A stretch of DNA of 28,124 nt, from contig DMZB01000180.1 of the NCBI GenBank assembly GCA_003482405.1, positions 1 through 28,124 on the forward strand. Reading direction: 5' to 3'. The stretch is from Lactobacillus sp. GTDB taxonomy: Bacteria > Bacillota > Bacilli > Lactobacillales > Lactobacillaceae. The stretch's first letter is position 1; each line of letters opens with the position of its first letter. Under the pieces are notes generated by a model. It was not told the DNA's origin and did not search any database. It saw only the letters and a list, made by a program, of their open reading frames with translations. Shown piece by piece: positions 15,632-24,603 of the stretch. The position numbers and the translations under genes were made by a program.

Positions 15632-16591
15632 TTACTTAGTAATCGTCGCAATTTTTGCTTTGACAACAGTTGTACCTGCTAATCCGTCTATAATCTGTTT
15701 TACGTCTTCAAGTGAACCGATTACTGCCGGTTTCCCTGCTTCACGTACAAATTCAATAACTGCTTCCACTTTTGGCAACATACTGCCTTTTGCAAATTCA
15801 TTATTTTCAACGTGCTGTTGAAGCTCGGCAACACCAACCTTTTTAATCTCAATTGCATCTGATCGACCATAATTGAAAAACACACCGTCCACGGACGTCA
15901 GAATAATTAGTCTATCTGCATCCACCAACTGAGCAATCTTTGCTGCGCTAAAATCCTTATCAATAACTGCTTCTGTTCCAATTAGCCGATTACCACTCCT
16001 GATAACTGGAATACCACCTCCGCCCGAAACAATAGGTATCATTCCCATATCGATAATTTGTTTGATTGCTCGACTTTCATTTACTTCAATCGGTTTAGGC
16101 GACGGAACTACTCGGCGATATCCACGACCCGCATCTTCAATAAACCGCCAATCCGCGTGTTTCGTCTTAATATTAGAAGCTTCTGCTTTCGTATAAAAAG
16201 GTCCAATCGGTTTTGACGGATTTTGGAACGCTGGATCGCTTTCCGAAACGATTGTTTGTGTAACGATACTAATTACGTTCTTATCAATTCCAACACTCAG
16301 CAGTTCCTCGCGCATAGCATTTTGAAGCCAGTATCCAATACTTCCCTGCGTCATGGCGCCACAAGTATCTAAAGGTAAAGCTGGATTGTCAGTAGAATCA
16401 GCAGCAGCCTGTTGGAGTAAAAGGTTCCCAACTTGAGGACCATTGCCATGAGTAATAATTAATTGATCTCCATTTTTAACGAAATTCACCAACGATTTTG
16501 CCGTAGCTTTTACTGCCGTCATTTGTGCCTGTGCTGAGGCATCTGCTGAGAGAATAGCATTCCCACCAAGTGCTACCACAATTTTTGCCAA
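15632..16591 (-). CDS. arcC: Carbamate kinase
   Basis: The protein is 319 aa, the usual family length. It starts with TTG at 16591, fixed by a perfect AGGAGG 8 bases upstream. Family motifs are clear: VVALGGNAIL at the N-terminus, HGNGPQVGNLLLQ, VSGGGGIPVI, and KGSMLPKVEAVIEFV near the C-terminus. It phosphorylates ADP with carbamoyl phosphate, giving ATP, CO2 and ammonia. There is no arginine deiminase or ornithine carbamoyltransferase nearby. It is instead the last gene of the fdrA-allH-arcC operon, 24 bp after allH, so carbamoyl phosphate should come from the FdrA/AllG/AllH carbamoyltransferase. AllK of E. coli plays this role. Confidence 0.95.
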   Translation of the reverse strand: MAKIVVALGGNAILSADASAQAQMTAVKATAKSLVNFVKNGDQLIITHGNGPQVGNLLLQQAAADSTDNPALPLDTCGAMTQGSIGYWLQNAMREELLSVGIDKNVISIVTQTIVSESDPAFQNPSKPIGPFYTKAEASNIKTKHADWRFIEDAGRGYRRVVPSPKPIEVNESRAIKQIIDMGMIPIVSGGGGIPVIRSGNRLIGTEAVIDKDFSAAKIAQLVDADRLIILTSVDGVFFNYGRSDAIEIKKVGVAELQQHVENNEFAKGSMLPKVEAVIEFVREAGKPAVIGSLEDVKQIIDGLAGTTVVKAKIATITK

Positions 16592-16615
16592 TTTATATTC
16601 CTCCTATTTTTGTGC

Positions 16616-17425
16616 TCAATTAATTTTATTTGTTTCCAGAAGTCCCATAAATGCTGCATACATCCCCAACAAGGTATCTGTTCCTGATGTGTGACCAAAA
16701 TCCTGAATAGCAAATATTGCAGGCCGTAAAGCCGCTGCATTTCCTTTTTGAATAATATTTAAAAAGGAAATCATCTTTTCGGAAGTGTATCCTTCAAGTG
16801 CTGCCTGAATATACGATTCGGACACATCTGTCGTTCCACCACGCTGTAATCGAGCTTTTACGGTTTTTTGCCAGTCAACTATCTGAGAACTCTTAGTTGC
16901 TGTCAAGATTGAAAGATTACCAACCATAATGTCGTCTCCGCTGGGTGTAAGGCCACGCCCACGTCCAAAAAGGAAATCTGATGTTGATATTTTACTTTCT
17001 AAACTGTGAGCTTTGAGAACCATATCTATCACCCTTTGAGGCGAATACTCCTCACTCAATCCCCAATCCTTAGCAAAATCGATTATCTTAAATGTATCGA
17101 CAATTTGTGCAATTGAAATTTTATTAAAGTTCACTTCTGGAATTTTCAAATCGACTTCAGATAACTCTGATAAAAAAATGTTTTTTATATCTTTATTCGT
17201 ATAAATAAATAATCGATCATTTGTATACAGAACCCTATTACCAACGTCAATGTCGTTTAACAGATGATCAATAATATCGTCGTCAAGTGTGATACCCGTG
17301 GCAGACAAAGATTCTGAAATACTTCCGACATGAAAAAGAATATCAGGAAATTTAATGTTAAAGCTATGATGGAATTCTGTACTGACTACCCCATGGTCTA
17401 GGTTAAATAAATGGAGAGGGAGCAT
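16616..17425 (-). CDS. allH: DUF2877 protein, AllH-like carbamoyltransferase subunit
   Basis: The protein is 269 aa from ATG 17425 (GGAGAG 9 bases upstream), close to the 271 aa of E. coli AllH (YlbF). An in-frame GTG at 17476, right after the fdrA stop, would give 286 aa, so the start is uncertain. The DUF2877 signature is plain: GRGRGLTPSGDDIMVGNL in the middle, and GHTSGTDTLLG at the C-terminus. AllH is the third subunit of oxamate (oxalurate) carbamoyltransferase with FdrA (AllF) and AllG. The N-terminal third is divergent. It sits between the fdrA fusion and carbamate kinase, as expected for a pathway from a ureido acid to carbamoyl phosphate to ATP. Confidence 0.85.
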   Translation of the reverse strand: MLPLHLFNLDHGVVSTEFHHSFNIKFPDILFHVGSISESLSATGITLDDDIIDHLLNDIDVGNRVLYTNDRLFIYTNKDIKNIFLSELSEVDLKIPEVNFNKISIAQIVDTFKIIDFAKDWGLSEEYSPQRVIDMVLKAHSLESKISTSDFLFGRGRGLTPSGDDIMVGNLSILTATKSSQIVDWQKTVKARLQRGGTTDVSESYIQAALEGYTSEKMISFLNIIQKGNAAALRPAIFAIQDFGHTSGTDTLLGMYAAFMGLLETNKIN

Positions 17426-17476
17426 ATTGCTCTTCTCTCCGTTTATTTGATTTCTATTAAGGTTCATACAAATCAC

Positions 17477-20400
17477 TTATTCCTTAACTAAATCATTTTC
17501 ATCTACGACATCTTCATTGCCATTCAGCAAACCCATACTTTCAGCATATGAAACCAACGCTTTTTCAAAACAAGCAAGTGGAGCGCGAACGGTTCCAGCA
17601 CCGACTTGACCAACACCTGCAACTTTGCTTGCAATACCAGTGTTAATGATTGGTGTGATACCAGTTTCAACAACCTTGACAATATCTATTCCTATTGCTG
17701 TACCTTGGTAATCCCAAGTGGGAATTGAGAAATTAGGATTGTGATCAAGCGTGATTTTGGCCATTTCATTGCTTATCCGTTGTGCATCTTTAAATCCACC
17801 AGCTCCAACAAAACGAGTAACACCTGGAGCAGCAATCATTGCCATTCCTCCAAACCCAACAGTTTCGGCAATAGCACTATCCCCAATGTCTGGGTTCGCG
17901 TCATCTTGAGTGAATCCTGTGAAAAATAACCCTTTTGGCGTATTAACAGGAGCAGTGAACCATTGATCCCCAAGTCCGCTAATTCGAATACCAAAATCCT
18001 TACCATTACGCGTCATGGTAGTAACGACTGTTCCATGCTTGTACGTTCGTGCGGCATCGACAATTGATTTTCCGGTTGCCATCATGATACTCAAGAAGAA
18101 TTGGTCAGTGTCAGCCAAGAATTGGATAACGTCCTGTTTATCTTTTTCAGGGATATTCAATGACACAATTAACGGTGCTACTTCCTTCAAGAATACCAAT
18201 GTTGCGGCAATATTTCGTTGATGAAATTCATCACCCATCGTAATCGCTTTTGCCATCATAACAGTGACATTCAAACCACCATCAAGTTTCTTCAGAGCTT
18301 TACTCAAAGTCGGCGCTAAAACATTTGCCATCCACTTTAGTCTATTAATAACTTCATCATTATATGCACCAAAGCGAAGTACTTTACCAATTCCTTCGTT
18401 CATTGTGCAATAAGCATCGTTGCCCTTCAGCGCGTTTTTAATAACTAGGACAGCCATGTGTGCTGAAGTAATTCCACCCATTGGTCCAACGGCATTTACA
18501 TCGTGGTTACACAGAAAATTAATATCGCCACTTTCTAGTAATTTACGTGCATCGGCTTCGTTCTTTGACCATCCTTCAAACAGAACAGCTCCGATACAAC
18601 CGCCTTGCATTGGCTCAGTCATTTCATCATAGTCGATTGGTGGTCCAGCATGTAATAGCGTATGTCCTTTCAATTCAGAGATAACACTACCCGCCGGTAC
18701 TACATCGACTAAGAATGGTGCCGCTTTTTTGTAAGCTTCTACTATCTTTGTGTTTTCAGCATCACGGTGTTGAAGTTGCTTAACCCGTTTGATGATTTTT
18801 ATCATCTTCTGATTCCCACCAGCTACAGGCTTCCAGTCAAATTGCACACCTGAACCGCCAAACTCAACGACAGGCTTTAAAAATTCAGCGACACCGACAT
18901 TGATGACACGTGGCTTCGTATAGAGCATGTCTAACAAAGGTTCACTTGGCATCGGCACCTCGTGCACATTGCCTAAATAGTTAACAATTTTTTTGTCCGG
19001 TTCATTTATATCTTTACCAACTAAATTCAATGCGTAGCGAACGGCTTGCGCATTGCTGTCCAGAACGATGATACCTGCCTTCTGGAGTGTCTTACGCGCA
19101 ACATCGTAATCTTGAGGATCTTCACGAGTTCCAACAACAGTAGCTACAAACCTAACATGTGGATACTTTCTAGATACTTTATCAACTGCCTCTGCCAAGC
19201 TATTAGCCATCGTATCATCGGTTCCATAGCCAAGCACATCATCCAGCAAGATGACACCAGTAGTAGGATTTTCTGCATAATCGTTAATTTTTTTGATTCG
19301 AATTCGTGGGTCAATCATTGGATGCGGACGACCTTGAGTGTAAATGTCATCTCCTAAATCGAGAACTTCGTTTCCTTTTGCTCGAAGAACATACCCTTCG
19401 TCTGAAATAATTCCGCCAAGGTTTAACGCTTCAGATAATAGCATTCCCGCTTCATAAGCCAAGGTCCCACCTGAGTACAAACCGATGACGTTTTTACCAA
19501 TTAACTGCGAATCTGCGTCAACAAGCGCTTTTTCTGGATAGTAATTATCCTTAACTTTCTTGCCTTCGGATAAATCCATTAACATGCGTGAGGTTTCTTC
19601 CAAAGTATGTGCTAAATAAACGGATCCTTCATGATGGTCAGGCTTTTCACCTAAGAAAATAGCAACAACTGGCTTTTTAATGCTATGAAGTAAGTTGACA
19701 ACATCATCACGCACCTCTTTTGCGGGTGGCTTGGAAATAATTCCAATCACTTCTGTTGGATCATGATGAGCTAGTCCCGAAATTGCATCTTCCATCGTTA
19801 TCGCACCAACTTTGTCAGAAAGATCACGGCCACCAGTACCGATGGCATGAGTCACCCCGCCTCCGAGCCGCTCAATCATGCTCGTTACTTCCTGTATTCC
19901 GGTTCCGGAAGCACCAACTAAGCCAATATTTCCTGAACGAACTACATTTGTAAATGCTAGAGGAACATTGCTGACAATTCCAGTTCCACAATCAGGACCC
20001 ATAACAAGTAAGCCTTTTTTGTGTGCCTTTTGTTTCAATCGGGCTTCATCAGCCAATGAAACGTTATCACTAAATACAAAAGCATTTAGATTGTGATCCA
20101 AAGCGTTATCAATCTCGTCTGCCGCGTAAATTCCTGGAACAGAAATAACAGCTAAGTTAGCATCTGGAACCGCTTTTATTGCATCATCCCAATTGTTAGC
20201 CGTTTTTGAATCTGCTGAGTTATCACTTTTAACAGATAAGTCACTTAAAAATTTATCAATTTGTTGTAGAACATTATTCATGACGTTTTTATCATCCGCC
20301 TCAAGCACAATCATCATATCGTTCGGTTCAGCGGCCTGGGCCTCATCAGTCAATAATCCTGCTTCATTAAAAATGCCTTTATTAGCGTCAGTTCCCATCA

Positions 20401-20506
20401 TAACTTGAACTTGTTTCACACTAGACATAGAACTTATATTCTGTGTTAACAGCATTAAATTGATAGAATCTTGATAACTATTTTTCCTGATTACCGTATA
20501 TAGCAA
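17477..20506 (-). CDS. fdrA: FdrA-AllG fusion, oxamate/ureido-acid carbamoyltransferase subunits
   Basis: The protein is 1009 aa and starts with TTG at 20506, fixed by AGGAGG 8 bases upstream. Residues 1-575 are FdrA/AllF: a Rossmann-type succinyl-CoA-synthetase-alpha-like fold with MGPDCGTG (169-176), IGLVGASGTGIQE (194-206) and GLYSGGTLAYEAG (342-354). Residues about 590-992 are DUF1116/AllG: LLHAGPP (617-623), NAVGPMGGITSAHM (671-684), TMGDEFHQRNIA (756-767) and GQVGAGTVRAPLACFE (966-981). In E. coli these are the separate genes fdrA and ylbE; here they are joined through a basic linker near 566-590 (IIKRVKQLQHRD). With AllH they form the enzyme that phosphorolyses oxalurate to oxamate plus carbamoyl phosphate. 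The true substrate here may differ. Confidence 0.9.
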   Translation of the reverse strand: MLYTVIRKNSYQDSINLMLLTQNISSMSSVKQVQVMMGTDANKGIFNEAGLLTDEAQAAEPNDMMIVLEADDKNVMNNVLQQIDKFLSDLSVKSDNSADSKTANNWDDAIKAVPDANLAVISVPGIYAADEIDNALDHNLNAFVFSDNVSLADEARLKQKAHKKGLLVMGPDCGTGIVSNVPLAFTNVVRSGNIGLVGASGTGIQEVTSMIERLGGGVTHAIGTGGRDLSDKVGAITMEDAISGLAHHDPTEVIGIISKPPAKEVRDDVVNLLHSIKKPVVAIFLGEKPDHHEGSVYLAHTLEETSRMLMDLSEGKKVKDNYYPEKALVDADSQLIGKNVIGLYSGGTLAYEAGMLLSEALNLGGIISDEGYVLRAKGNEVLDLGDDIYTQGRPHPMIDPRIRIKKINDYAENPTTGVILLDDVLGYGTDDTMANSLAEAVDKVSRKYPHVRFVATVVGTREDPQDYDVARKTLQKAGIIVLDSNAQAVRYALNLVGKDINEPDKKIVNYLGNVHEVPMPSEPLLDMLYTKPRVINVGVAEFLKPVVEFGGSGVQFDWKPVAGGNQKMIKIIKRVKQLQHRDAENTKIVEAYKKAAPFLVDVVPAGSVISELKGHTLLHAGPPIDYDEMTEPMQGGCIGAVLFEGWSKNEADARKLLESGDINFLCNHDVNAVGPMGGITSAHMAVLVIKNALKGNDAYCTMNEGIGKVLRFGAYNDEVINRLKWMANVLAPTLSKALKKLDGGLNVTVMMAKAITMGDEFHQRNIAATLVFLKEVAPLIVSLNIPEKDKQDVIQFLADTDQFFLSIMMATGKSIVDAARTYKHGTVVTTMTRNGKDFGIRISGLGDQWFTAPVNTPKGLFFTGFTQDDANPDIGDSAIAETVGFGGMAMIAAPGVTRFVGAGGFKDAQRISNEMAKITLDHNPNFSIPTWDYQGTAIGIDIVKVVETGITPIINTGIASKVAGVGQVGAGTVRAPLACFEKALVSYAESMGLLNGNEDVVDENDLVKE

Positions 20507-20559
20507 AATATTTTCCTCCTTTGTTGCATAGCCTAGTCACCAGCAACTCAACTTGCGCT

Positions 20560-20624
20560 TTTATAATACGGTCTCGAGAAGGTCAATACATTTACTCACA
20601 AAGCTAATATTGTTAATAATATTA
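20560..20624 (-). promoter_or_regulatory. Promoter and candidate operator of the fdrA operon
   Basis: On the minus strand TTGACC (20581-20586) is followed by TATTATAAAAG; the nearest good -10 (TATAAA) leaves only a 15-bp spacer, a suboptimal layout that often means an activator is needed. Upstream, TAATATT (20605-20611) and AATATTA (20618-20624) form a perfect 7-6-7 inverted repeat placed where a class I activator would bind. PucR, encoded divergently, is the natural candidate. Confidence 0.45.
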
Positions 20625-20641
20625 TGTCCCTATAGGATAAT

Positions 20642-20655
20642 AGAAATCGCTTACT
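20642..20655. promoter_or_regulatory. Weak cre-like site in the fdrA-pucR gap
   Basis: AGAAATCGCTTACT matches 12 of 14 cre positions (both end bases differ). It shares the CGCTTAC core of the two sites near 14.7 kb. Confidence 0.4.
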
Positions 20656-20668
20656 TTAAATTGTTTTT

Positions 20669-20690
20669 TATCCTTTCAGTAGTATCCTTT
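20669..20690 (+). repeat. Direct repeat TATCCTTT upstream of pucR
   Basis: TATCCTTT occurs at 20669-20676 and 20683-20690 (14-bp period), with an inverted partial copy TAGGATA at 20633-20639. It could be a regulator site for pucR autoregulation; the signal is short and may be chance. Confidence 0.3.
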
Positions 20691-20724
20691 AGGTTAATGA
20701 ACAACGTAGAAGGAGAGACATAAA

Positions 20725-22332
20725 ATGGCGGTCATATTAAAGAACATTCAACAAATTGAAGCACTGAAAGACGCCAAACTGATTGCCGGAGACAACGGCG
20801 TCGATAAAACCGTTGACAATATTATGATTACTGAGGCACCCGATGTTGAGCACTGGATTACTCCAAATGAAGTTTTACTTTCGTCACTTTACGGATTTGA
20901 TAAATTACCGGCTGAAGCAATAAGCGCCTTCATGCAATCATTGAACAAATATAGCTGTAGCGGCCTAATTGTTAAAACATCTCGTTTTATCAGCCAAATT
21001 CCGAAACAAATCATGGACGACTGTAACCAATTTAATATTCCATTAATTGAAATTGGTAAAAACGTAAAATACAGCGATATTATGTTGGAAACAATGCAAT
21101 TGCTATTCAATGAGCGAAACAGAATGCTTAACCGTTACAAAACTATCAATCAGCGATTTGTTAAATTAGCAATTAAAAACAGTTCATATCAATCCATAGT
21201 TGCCTCACTTTCTGCTTTGGTAAACAATCCAACTTATATTTTTAAAATCGAAGATCAAATCGGTGTAGACATTGCCCACAGTGAAAGTAATCAGTGGTCC
21301 GTCAAAACAGTTGATTTTTCTGAAAAGAAACCAGTTCCAAAAAGTGAATATACAAACTACCGATATTTTGAAGTCACCACATCTGCTGGGCACAAGTTTT
21401 TAATGGTTAAAATTCCTCGTAGTGAAGATAATCTTTATATAGGTATATTGCAGGAAAAGCCGCTACAAGATATCGATTATATGGCAATTGAAAATGCGGT
21501 GAATTTCACACAAATGGAAGTCATCAAACAAACTGCTCTGGATCAAGGACTCAGGACATATGCAAACGATATTATTGATGACCTCATTAACGGAAAAATT
21601 ACAACCGATGATGAATACACAGCCGCTTTGAAACATTTCAAGTTATCAGAAGCGAAAAGTTATCGCGTTACTGTGATTCAAGCTCTTAAAAACACAAATG
21701 TACAGACAGACTATTTCCGTGACAACCCACATGATGCAAATGGAGTTGTCACACAATTTAAAATTTATTGGCCTAATGCTGTTTACAGAATCCGTCAAAA
21801 CCGAATTATTCTAATAATTGATGATGCTCCAGCCGAAAATCTACAAACTAACTTGGAAAAAATAATTCATACGTTAGGAATTTCTCATCCTACGCTAGAT
21901 TTTCAAGTTGGACTAAGTGAAAGCTGTCATCCAAAAGATTTTCCAAGCCATGCAACACAGTCGCTTAAGACACTCAAGATTGCAGGACGTTTAAACAGAA
22001 AAAACTCAATCCTCAACTACAATGACTTAGGCTTTTATAGATTTTTGTTTCAGGTTGACGATCCTAAAAAATTGAAATCGTTCGTAACAGAAGATTTGCT
22101 CAAGCTCTATCAAGAACGGCCAGAATTATATATCACCCTAAAAACCTATCTGGAACACAATCAGAATGCCAAGGCCAGTGCACTCGCCCTATTTATCCAT
22201 CCTAAAACCATGAGTTATCGTTTAAATAAAATCCAAGAAAAAACAAGCATTAATTTTTCGGATGTCGATGAAATTTTCAGATTGAATGTGGGTATTCGAG
22301 TTCTCAATGTGTTGGATGAAGAACAACGTTAA
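20725..22332 (+). CDS. PucR-family transcriptional regulator
   Basis: The protein is 535 aa with AAGGAGAG before ATG 20725. The layout is that of PucR: an N-terminal PucR ligand-type domain (about 1-125, with EAPDVEHWITPNEVLLSS), a central GGDEF-like degenerate domain (about 290-420), and a C-terminal CdaR/HTH_30 helix-turn-helix (TYLEHNQNAKASALALFIHP then KTMSYRLNKIQEKT, about 478-515). PucR proteins activate purine/ureide and related catabolic genes in response to a pathway intermediate. It is divergent from fdrA and heads an operon with an esterase 17 bp downstream. It probably controls the fdrA-allH-arcC operon and may sense the ureido substrate. Confidence 0.9.
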   Translation: MAVILKNIQQIEALKDAKLIAGDNGVDKTVDNIMITEAPDVEHWITPNEVLLSSLYGFDKLPAEAISAFMQSLNKYSCSGLIVKTSRFISQIPKQIMDDCNQFNIPLIEIGKNVKYSDIMLETMQLLFNERNRMLNRYKTINQRFVKLAIKNSSYQSIVASLSALVNNPTYIFKIEDQIGVDIAHSESNQWSVKTVDFSEKKPVPKSEYTNYRYFEVTTSAGHKFLMVKIPRSEDNLYIGILQEKPLQDIDYMAIENAVNFTQMEVIKQTALDQGLRTYANDIIDDLINGKITTDDEYTAALKHFKLSEAKSYRVTVIQALKNTNVQTDYFRDNPHDANGVVTQFKIYWPNAVYRIRQNRIILIIDDAPAENLQTNLEKIIHTLGISHPTLDFQVGLSESCHPKDFPSHATQSLKTLKIAGRLNRKNSILNYNDLGFYRFLFQVDDPKKLKSFVTEDLLKLYQERPELYITLKTYLEHNQNAKASALALFIHPKTMSYRLNKIQEKTSINFSDVDEIFRLNVGIRVLNVLDEEQR

Positions 22333-22349
22333 AAAAGGAGGCTCAAAGA

Positions 22350-23192
22350 ATGATAACAGTGACGTACACGACAGATGCCAAGGAAAAAATTAAAGGTTCA
22401 TTTCGAAAAGTTCCTGGAGGCACAGATAAGCCAACGATAATTTACATTCATGGCGGTGGTCTAATTTTTGGTAATAGAGATGATCTACCAATACAATATG
22501 CTGATTTATTTGTACAAGCAGGCTATCCTATACTCTCGCTTGATTATCTGTTGGCCCCTGAAAGTGACTATCAAGCGATTATTGGCTCGGTTCAGGCCGG
22601 ACTGAACTATTTTCTCAATCATAGTGACGAACTCGAACTCAGAAACAATGACTATATTTTATTTGGAAGATCTGCTGGCGCATATCTCTGTATACAACTG
22701 ATGGCAGAAAACTTACAAAAATCTCCCGTAGCATTCATTGACTTGTACGGATTTGAAAGCCTTTTAGCGCCAAATCTTAAACAGTTCAATAATTTATATT
22801 CCAAGTATCCAGAAATCACAAAAGATGAATTGCAACCACTAATCAGAGAATCTCCAATTAGCAATAGTTCACAGAATGATAGATTTCTTATTTATGTATA
22901 TGCACGACAAAGCTCTGCTTGGCAAAAAATGATTTTTCAGAGCACACCTACTACGGAGGCAAATTTAGATAAAAATCTAATGGTAACCAATTTTCCACCC
23001 ACATACATGTGTCATTCAAATTCAGATCCAGATGTCCCATTCATTAATTCGATTATATTAAAGTCAAAATTGCCCAATGCTCGGCTAATTCCAATAGAAT
23101 CTAAAGAACATGATTTTGACCGAAATGTGACATCTGAAACCTTAGTTATATACAAAAACATCATTCAGTGGTTAAAAAATACTCGCAGTTAA
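22350..23192 (+). CDS. HSL-type alpha/beta hydrolase (esterase/amidase)
   Basis: The protein is 280 aa, ATG 22350 after AAAAGGAGG. The oxyanion-hole motif HGGG (34-37), nucleophile GRSAG (Ser108), an acid at Asp226 or Asp228 (SNSDPDVP) and His254 (SKEHDFD) give a complete catalytic triad of the hormone-sensitive-lipase/carboxylesterase group. The enzyme has no signal peptide and is cytosolic. It is co-transcribed with PucR and lies in a ureide cluster, so it may open an ester or amide in the pathway substrate, for example after uptake; that link is inference. The substrate cannot be deduced. Confidence 0.85.
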   Translation: MITVTYTTDAKEKIKGSFRKVPGGTDKPTIIYIHGGGLIFGNRDDLPIQYADLFVQAGYPILSLDYLLAPESDYQAIIGSVQAGLNYFLNHSDELELRNNDYILFGRSAGAYLCIQLMAENLQKSPVAFIDLYGFESLLAPNLKQFNNLYSKYPEITKDELQPLIRESPISNSSQNDRFLIYVYARQSSAWQKMIFQSTPTTEANLDKNLMVTNFPPTYMCHSNSDPDVPFINSIILKSKLPNARLIPIESKEHDFDRNVTSETLVIYKNIIQWLKNTRS

Positions 23193-23206
23193 AAAATAAA
23201 TAATTG

Positions 23207-23266
23207 AATAAAACCCCCAACAAATCGGTTACGAAAATAAGTAACCATTTGTTGGGGGTTTTAAAC
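23207..23266. terminator. Bidirectional terminator between esterase and MFS genes
   Basis: AACCCCCAACAAAT-GGTTAC and GTAACC-ATTTGTTGGGGGTT form a stem of about 20 bp with one bulge and an 8-base loop, flanked by A/T runs on both sides (23210-23263). Confidence 0.9.
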
Positions 23267-23276
23267 GATTCAATTT

Positions 23277-24557
23277 TTACAATTGACGTGCGTTTTTCTT
23301 ATCAGATGTGAACATGAATAAGATTACACCAATGAGTAAAAGAACCGCCGCCAGATAAAAACCAATTTGCATTGAACCAAACTGATCAGAAATCCAACCG
23401 GTCAGGTATGGCGCTAAAATTGAACCAGACATCCCGATAAAGTTATATGCACTCAATGCAGTTGATAATGAACCACGCGGAGAGTTTTTAGTGACAAACG
23501 CTATTAGTATTGGATCAATCGCTAATTTGCCAGTCAGTCCGTAAATAATCAGCAGTAAAATCAGAAGCGATTTATTAGTAACAAAAGCAATCCCAAACAC
23601 AGAAATCAAAGAAACTGGAACTAAGAAACCAATCAACATCTTTGTCTTCTTGATCTTGTCATAGATTCTAGCAAACAATAATGCGCCCGGAATCGAAGCC
23701 CACGGGACCAATGAAGAGATAAAACCAACGCTGCTGCCTTGAAATCCTCGTTCGACCTGTAAGAATTGTGGTAGCCAAGTCAAAATTACAAAGTTTGCGT
23801 AGATTGAACAAAAGCAGAGTATAAAGGCAAGGACAAGATTCTTTTTTTTGAATAGGTCTTTAAGGCTAACTTTCTTTGTATCGGCCTCAACAGTCTGCTC
23901 CTTCTTTTCATTTTCTTGATCTTCTGGACGAATTACTTTTTCCTTGAGGATAATATAGAACAAGATCCCCACTATGATAGTTGGAACTGCCATAATCCAG
24001 AACGGACTGGTCCACGACATTCCTTTTTGTAGAACTAAATAACTAGAAAGTAAATAACCACCCGAAGTTCCGAAGGCCATTCCACTATTAATAATCGCAG
24101 TTCCTAGGGTTAAATCCTTTGTTGGAATAGCCTCCGTTGACAGCGCATATTGTGGTCCATAGTAGGTCCCTTGACTAGCACCCGCAAGCGCCCTAAACAA
24201 TAGAAAAATCCCAAATGAAAATGCAAAGCCACTGAAAAATGTCATGACGCCGAGAATAACAAAACCAGTCATAATCACTAATCTGCGACCAATTTTATCA
24301 CCTAGTACACCAAAGGGAATTTGACAAATTGCATAAGTTAGAAAGAAAATGCTATTCACTAAACCCAACTGAGTATTACCAATATGAAACTGAGTACCAA
24401 TTTGTTGTTGGATAGGATTAAGAATTGTTCTGTCAGCATAAATTAAAATCCAGCCTACAAAACATAGTGCAACAACCCGCCACCAATACCTTCTAGATAC
24501 ATTGACCGCATTGTTTGGCTTGGATCTCGCGTTAGCATTTGTTACATTTTCGTCCAT
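23277..24557 (-). CDS. MFS transporter, anion:cation symporter type
   Basis: The protein is 426 aa from ATG 24557, with GGAGGAG 8 bases upstream; the frame extends to 24605 without a ribosome binding site. Twelve hydrophobic helices are visible. The first helix ends with YADRTILN and the loop 2-3 motif is GVLGDKIGRRLV, both typical of the ACS (anion:cation symporter) group that imports organic acids such as hexuronates, phthalate and allantoate. A charged cytoplasmic loop (EDQENEKKEQTVEADTKK) separates helices 6 and 7. As the only transporter in the cluster it is the likely importer of the ureido/carboxylate substrate. Its promoter carries a cre-like site. Confidence 0.85.
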   Translation of the reverse strand: MDENVTNANARSKPNNAVNVSRRYWWRVVALCFVGWILIYADRTILNPIQQQIGTQFHIGNTQLGLVNSIFFLTYAICQIPFGVLGDKIGRRLVIMTGFVILGVMTFFSGFAFSFGIFLLFRALAGASQGTYYGPQYALSTEAIPTKDLTLGTAIINSGMAFGTSGGYLLSSYLVLQKGMSWTSPFWIMAVPTIIVGILFYIILKEKVIRPEDQENEKKEQTVEADTKKVSLKDLFKKKNLVLAFILCFCSIYANFVILTWLPQFLQVERGFQGSSVGFISSLVPWASIPGALLFARIYDKIKKTKMLIGFLVPVSLISVFGIAFVTNKSLLILLLIIYGLTGKLAIDPILIAFVTKNSPRGSLSTALSAYNFIGMSGSILAPYLTGWISDQFGSMQIGFYLAAVLLLIGVILFMFTSDKKNARQL

Positions 24558-24603
24558 GATTTTCACTCCTCCATAAATGCATGTGAAACACTCTTCAATT
24601 AGC

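Noticed and set aside
19046..19357. 103-aa plus-strand ORF inside fdrA
   Set aside because: It is antisense to a strongly conserved FdrA segment, without ribosome binding site.
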